A stretch of DNA of 64,000 nucleotides from Deltaproteobacteria bacterium (GTDB lineage: Bacteria; Desulfobacterota; Desulfobulbia; Desulfobulbales; Desulfocapsaceae), in the NCBI GenBank assembly GCA_026388715.1, contig JAPLJF010000035.1:1-64000 (forward strand). Direction: 5' to 3'. Under the pieces are notes generated by a model. That model searched no databases. It was not told the DNA's origin and saw nothing but the letters and a program-made list of their open reading frames with translations. The translations under genes were made by a program, and so were the position numbers. Below are positions 61,713-64,000 of this stretch, piece after piece (the stretch's first letter is position 1; every line of letters begins with the position of its first letter).

Positions 61713-62876
61713 CTACAACAACATCAATCTCGCATCCTTCCACCCGGTAACACTGATCCCTTTGTGCTGATAGGTATCAGCTCCTCCGTAAATCAGGGTC
61801 GGGCTGAAGGACAGGTCTCCAGCCATCGCAACCCACTTTTCCAGGCCGGTGAAAAAATCACGGGCAATTGTTGTGCCCGATTTTATCTCGACGGGCATAA
61901 GCTTTTGTCCCTGTTCAATAATGACATCCACTTCATTTCCGTTACTGTCGCGCCAAAAATACAGGTTTGGTCGTTCGCCGCTATTGAGACGAGCTTTCAT
62001 AAGCTCAGCAACAATAAAGGTCTCAAAAATGTTCCCCCTGAGCGGATGCGTTTCCAGTTGCTGTTGCGTCTGAATGCCCAAAAGCCATGATACAAGCCCT
62101 GAATCATAAAAATAGAGTTTTGGTGCTTTTATGAGCCGTTTATTGAAATTTGCATGATGCGGACGGAGCAGGAAAAGGATATAGCTTGCCTCAAGTACCG
62201 ATATCCAGGACTTAGCCGTGTTATGGGTTATGCCGCAATCGACTGCAAGGGAAACAAGGTTCAGTAGCTGCCCCGTACGACCTGCGCAGAGTCGCACGAA
62301 ACGCTGGAATGTTTCAAGTTCCTGCACTTTCAGGACCTGCCGCACATCCCGCTCAATGTAAGCCGTCACATAAGACCCGAACCATGCGCGGAGCGGAATA
62401 TGACGATCATAGAGCGGCGGGTAGCCACCCTTTATCAACATATCGTCGAGTCTCTTCGGCAGTTTTCCTGCCTGCTCCAACTCGCCGAGCGAAAACGGAA
62501 GGAGTTCCACAAAAGCGGTTCTTCCAGCAAGAGACTGAGTTACACCAGACAACAGCCCAAATTGCTGAGAGCCGGTCAGAATAAACCGCCCCATGCGGCC
62601 ATCCTCATCCACCATTGTCTGGAGATACGAAAGGATGTCAGGACAGCGTTGCACCTCATCAAGCACTGCGCCGTCGGGGAAACGCGCCAGAAAGGCCCTG
62701 GGATCGTCCCGGGCAATAAGCCTGACATCCGGGTCTTCCAGCGAGGCATAAGGCTTGTCGGAAAAAATTGCCCGGGCCAGAGTAGTCTTACCAGACTGAC
62801 GAGGTCCGGTAATGGTTATTACTGGAAAGCCCTTTAACAAGGTGCGAATGGTGATTTCTGCTGCACGTGTAATCAT
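61713..62876 (-). CDS. AAA ATPase with DUF4143 domain
   Basis: This 387-residue protein of a common bacterial/archaeal family has an N-terminal P-loop I-T-G-P-R-Q-S-G-K-T-T-L-A (~23-34), the Walker B-like V-L-D-E-V-Q-R-C-P, sensor F-I-L-T-G-S-Q-Q-F, and a C-terminal DUF4143 nuclease-like domain with N-E-V-D-V-I-I-E and V-E-I-K-S-G. Its role is unknown; such genes are mobile and often lie near toxin-antitoxin pairs. It stands alone here between repeats. Confidence 0.88.
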   Translation of the reverse strand: MITRAAEITIRTLLKGFPVITITGPRQSGKTTLARAIFSDKPYASLEDPDVRLIARDDPRAFLARFPDGAVLDEVQRCPDILSYLQTMVDEDGRMGRFILTGSQQFGLLSGVTQSLAGRTAFVELLPFSLGELEQAGKLPKRLDDMLIKGGYPPLYDRHIPLRAWFGSYVTAYIERDVRQVLKVQELETFQRFVRLCAGRTGQLLNLVSLAVDCGITHNTAKSWISVLEASYILFLLRPHHANFNKRLIKAPKLYFYDSGLVSWLLGIQTQQQLETHPLRGNIFETFIVAELMKARLNSGERPNLYFWRDSNGNEVDVIIEQGQKLMPVEIKSGTTIARDFFTGLEKWVAMAGDLSFSPTLIYGGADTYQHKGISVTGWKDARLMLL

Positions 62877-63052
62877 ATTTTAACGGTATATAGCATTATG
62901 CAATTTGTCAAAACAATTCTCGATACACATGAACTGAGAGATGGTAATGGGTAACTCTTTTCTTTGATAACATTCTCTTTCACCACATCTTCTTTCATTC
63001 AAAAATATAACTATGCACCATCTACGACTGGCAAGACAGGGGAAACTTGTCA

Positions 63053-63082
63053 TCCGGTATCGCCCGCGGGGGCGATACCGGA
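63053..63082. repeat. GC-rich hairpin
   Basis: TCCGGTATCGCCC and GGGCGATACCGGA form a perfect 13-bp stem with a 4-nt loop. There is no T-run on either side, so termination is not obvious. Confidence 0.55.
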
Positions 63083-63087
63083 ACGAT

Positions 63088-63141
63088 CACGAAGTCCATA
63101 TTGTCGGGCTGTAATCTAACCCCGCTCTCTTTTGGGGGATA
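63088..63141. repeat. ~53-bp dispersed repeat, copy 2
   Basis: See copy 1 at 61454-61506. It has the same order of conserved blocks (CACGAAG, ATATTGTC, GCTGTAA, CTCTTTTGG, GGATA), with one extra base. Confidence 0.6.
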
Positions 63142-63247
63142 AGTTACTCCAAAATTTATCATAAAAATTATGCCGGTATTTTTGCCGGCTGGTTTGTTCG
63201 TGAAAACGGGACGCTACCCTTTGTTTTCCTTTCCCCCGCCTTGACCG

Positions 63248-64000
63248 TCAGCTCGCCTCGCTCATCACCTCTTTCAACACCTTGCCGGTCTTCGCGATTT
63301 CTTCATACGTCAACGTAGGATGGACCAAAAACATCAAACTCGTCTCACCCAGCTCCTTGGCAACGGCCAAGCATTCTGCAGGGCGCCAGCCACTGCCATC
63401 AAAGGCCTTCTCCAGATACACCTCCAAACAAGATCCGGAATAACAAGGCACTCCAGCAGCATTTACCTCAATCATGATGCGGTCACGGCTCCAGCCGAGT
63501 GCAAGCGTTTCGGGCCGGACAAAAACATAAAATTTGTACCAGGCGTGCTCCACATCCACCGGCGGCAGCGGCATCCGCAACCCCGGCAAGGTCGAAACGA
63601 CCGCAGCAAGCCGATCGGCATTGGCCTTGCGGCGCGCATGCCACTCCGGCATGCGCCGCAACTGGATGCGGCCAATCGTACCCTGAATCTCCAACATCCG
63701 CCAGTTGGTGCCGAAGGATTCATGCAGCCAGCGGAATCCGGGCGGATGCTTCCGCTCGTACACCGCCGACCAACTCTTGCCATGATCCTTGTATGCCCAC
63801 GCCTGCTCCCACCAGTCCCGACGGTTGATGGTGAGCATGCCGCCCTCGCCCCCCGTGGTCATGATCTTGTCCTGGCAGAACGACCAGGCACCGAAATGGC
63901 CGATCGATCCGACTGAACGTCCTTTGTAACTCGCCCCATGGGCCTGGGCGCAATCTTCGATAACGTACAGGCCCTTTTCTACGGCCAGTGCCATGATCGG
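63248..64000 (-). CDS. DegT/DnrJ/EryC1/StrS aminotransferase, 5' part outside the window
   Basis: This is the C-terminal ~250 residues of a PLP-dependent sugar aminotransferase. It has V-I-E-D-C-A-Q-A-H-G-A, S-F-C-Q-D-K-I-M-T-T-G-G-E-G-G (the lysine that would form the internal aldimine) and N-W-R-M-L-E-I-Q-G-T-I-G-R-I-Q-L. Such enzymes make amino sugars for O-antigen, capsule or glycans, in line with galE and the sugar-transferase remnants nearby. The gene runs off the right edge, so the true start is not seen. Composition is GC-rich like galE. Confidence 0.88.
   Translation of the reverse strand, partial: PIMALAVEKGLYVIEDCAQAHGASYKGRSVGSIGHFGAWSFCQDKIMTTGGEGGMLTINRRDWWEQAWAYKDHGKSWSAVYERKHPPGFRWLHESFGTNWRMLEIQGTIGRIQLRRMPEWHARRKANADRLAAVVSTLPGLRMPLPPVDVEHAWYKFYVFVRPETLALGWSRDRIMIEVNAAGVPCYSGSCLEVYLEKAFDGSGWRPAECLAVAKELGETSLMFLVHPTLTYEEIAKTGKVLKEVMSEAS

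Larger units (their letters stand above)
62877..63247. other. 371-bp gap with hairpin and dispersed repeat
   Basis: No gene is seen. The gap holds a 13-bp GC-rich hairpin (63053-63082) and the second copy of the ~53-bp dispersed repeat (63088-63141). Confidence 0.5.

Noticed and set aside
1-64000. CRISPR array
   Set aside because: No run of regularly spaced identical repeats with unique spacers was found. The repeats seen are paired or palindromic.

Overview
The window looks like chromosome from a Gram-negative anaerobe of the Desulfobacterota, most likely a Desulfobulbales-type sulfate or sulfur metaboliser. The grounds are a one-piece pyruvate:ferredoxin oxidoreductase, a CoA-disulfide-reductase/rhodanese fusion, a meso-diaminopimelate-type division and cell-wall (dcw) cluster whose tail carries a radical SAM protein, and many two-component and PAS proteins. 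The taxonomic placement is inference; no rRNA is present.

Layout. (1) 1-5.6 kb is accessory DNA on the minus strand: a hicAB toxin-antitoxin pair, a 1223-residue nuclease-like/helicase protein with eight helicase-associated repeats, and an orphan with a ParB-like motif. Two sites resembling integron attC recombination sites bracket hicAB plus the helicase. (2) 5.7-24.1 kb is housekeeping: HNH protein, folC, a UvrD/PcrA helicase, nagZ, a TM2 protein, a hybrid histidine kinase, a DUF493 protein, a pabB-pabC fusion, a CBS-ACT regulator, nifJ/PFOR, a cysteine-cluster protein and a PHP phosphoesterase. (3) 24.3-29.5 kb holds an FAD disulfide reductase-rhodanese, a sensor kinase and a radical SAM protein, running on from the dcw cluster. 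(4) 29.6-46.5 kb is the dcw cluster, read right to left: mraZ, rsmH, ftsL-like, ftsI-like, murEF, mraY, murD, murG, murC, murB, ftsQ, ftsA, ftsZ. A sigma70-type promoter and five MraZ-like boxes at a 10-bp period precede mraZ. (5) 46.9-53.1 kb holds panB, ruvB, ruvA, ruvC, a yebC-family gene, rlmE and a CCA-adding-type nucleotidyltransferase. (6) 53.4-57.1 kb on the plus strand holds a dGTPase-like protein, a CLC transporter, tRNA-Arg(TCG) and a YqaA-type membrane protein. (7) 57.4-64 kb is accessory again: a Fic protein, two truncated sugar-transferase remnants around galE, a MazEF-type pair, an AAA/DUF4143 ATPase and a DegT/StrS aminotransferase cut by the window edge.

How it fits together. 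The dcw genes make lipid II (MurB-MurG, MraY) and the divisome (FtsZ, A, Q, L), and the mraZ promoter and operator probably drive the whole run. The most surprising point is that the gene in the ftsI position keeps the class B PBP scaffold and a PASTA domain but has none of the SxxK, SxN or KTG catalytic motifs. No ftsW or ddl is present in the cluster. Septal transpeptidation and its SEDS partner must therefore be encoded elsewhere, or be organised differently in this organism.

Short palindromic and terminal-inverted-repeat elements are scattered between genes. Two 169-bp elements share TGTCCGGTT-type ends. A 184-bp element has perfect 20-bp ends, a 140-bp element has AGCCTYTTGCAAAA ends, and a GTTACG palindrome occurs once inside the dcw operon and once beside the dGTPase gene. 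All identifications come from reading the sequence; no database search was run.
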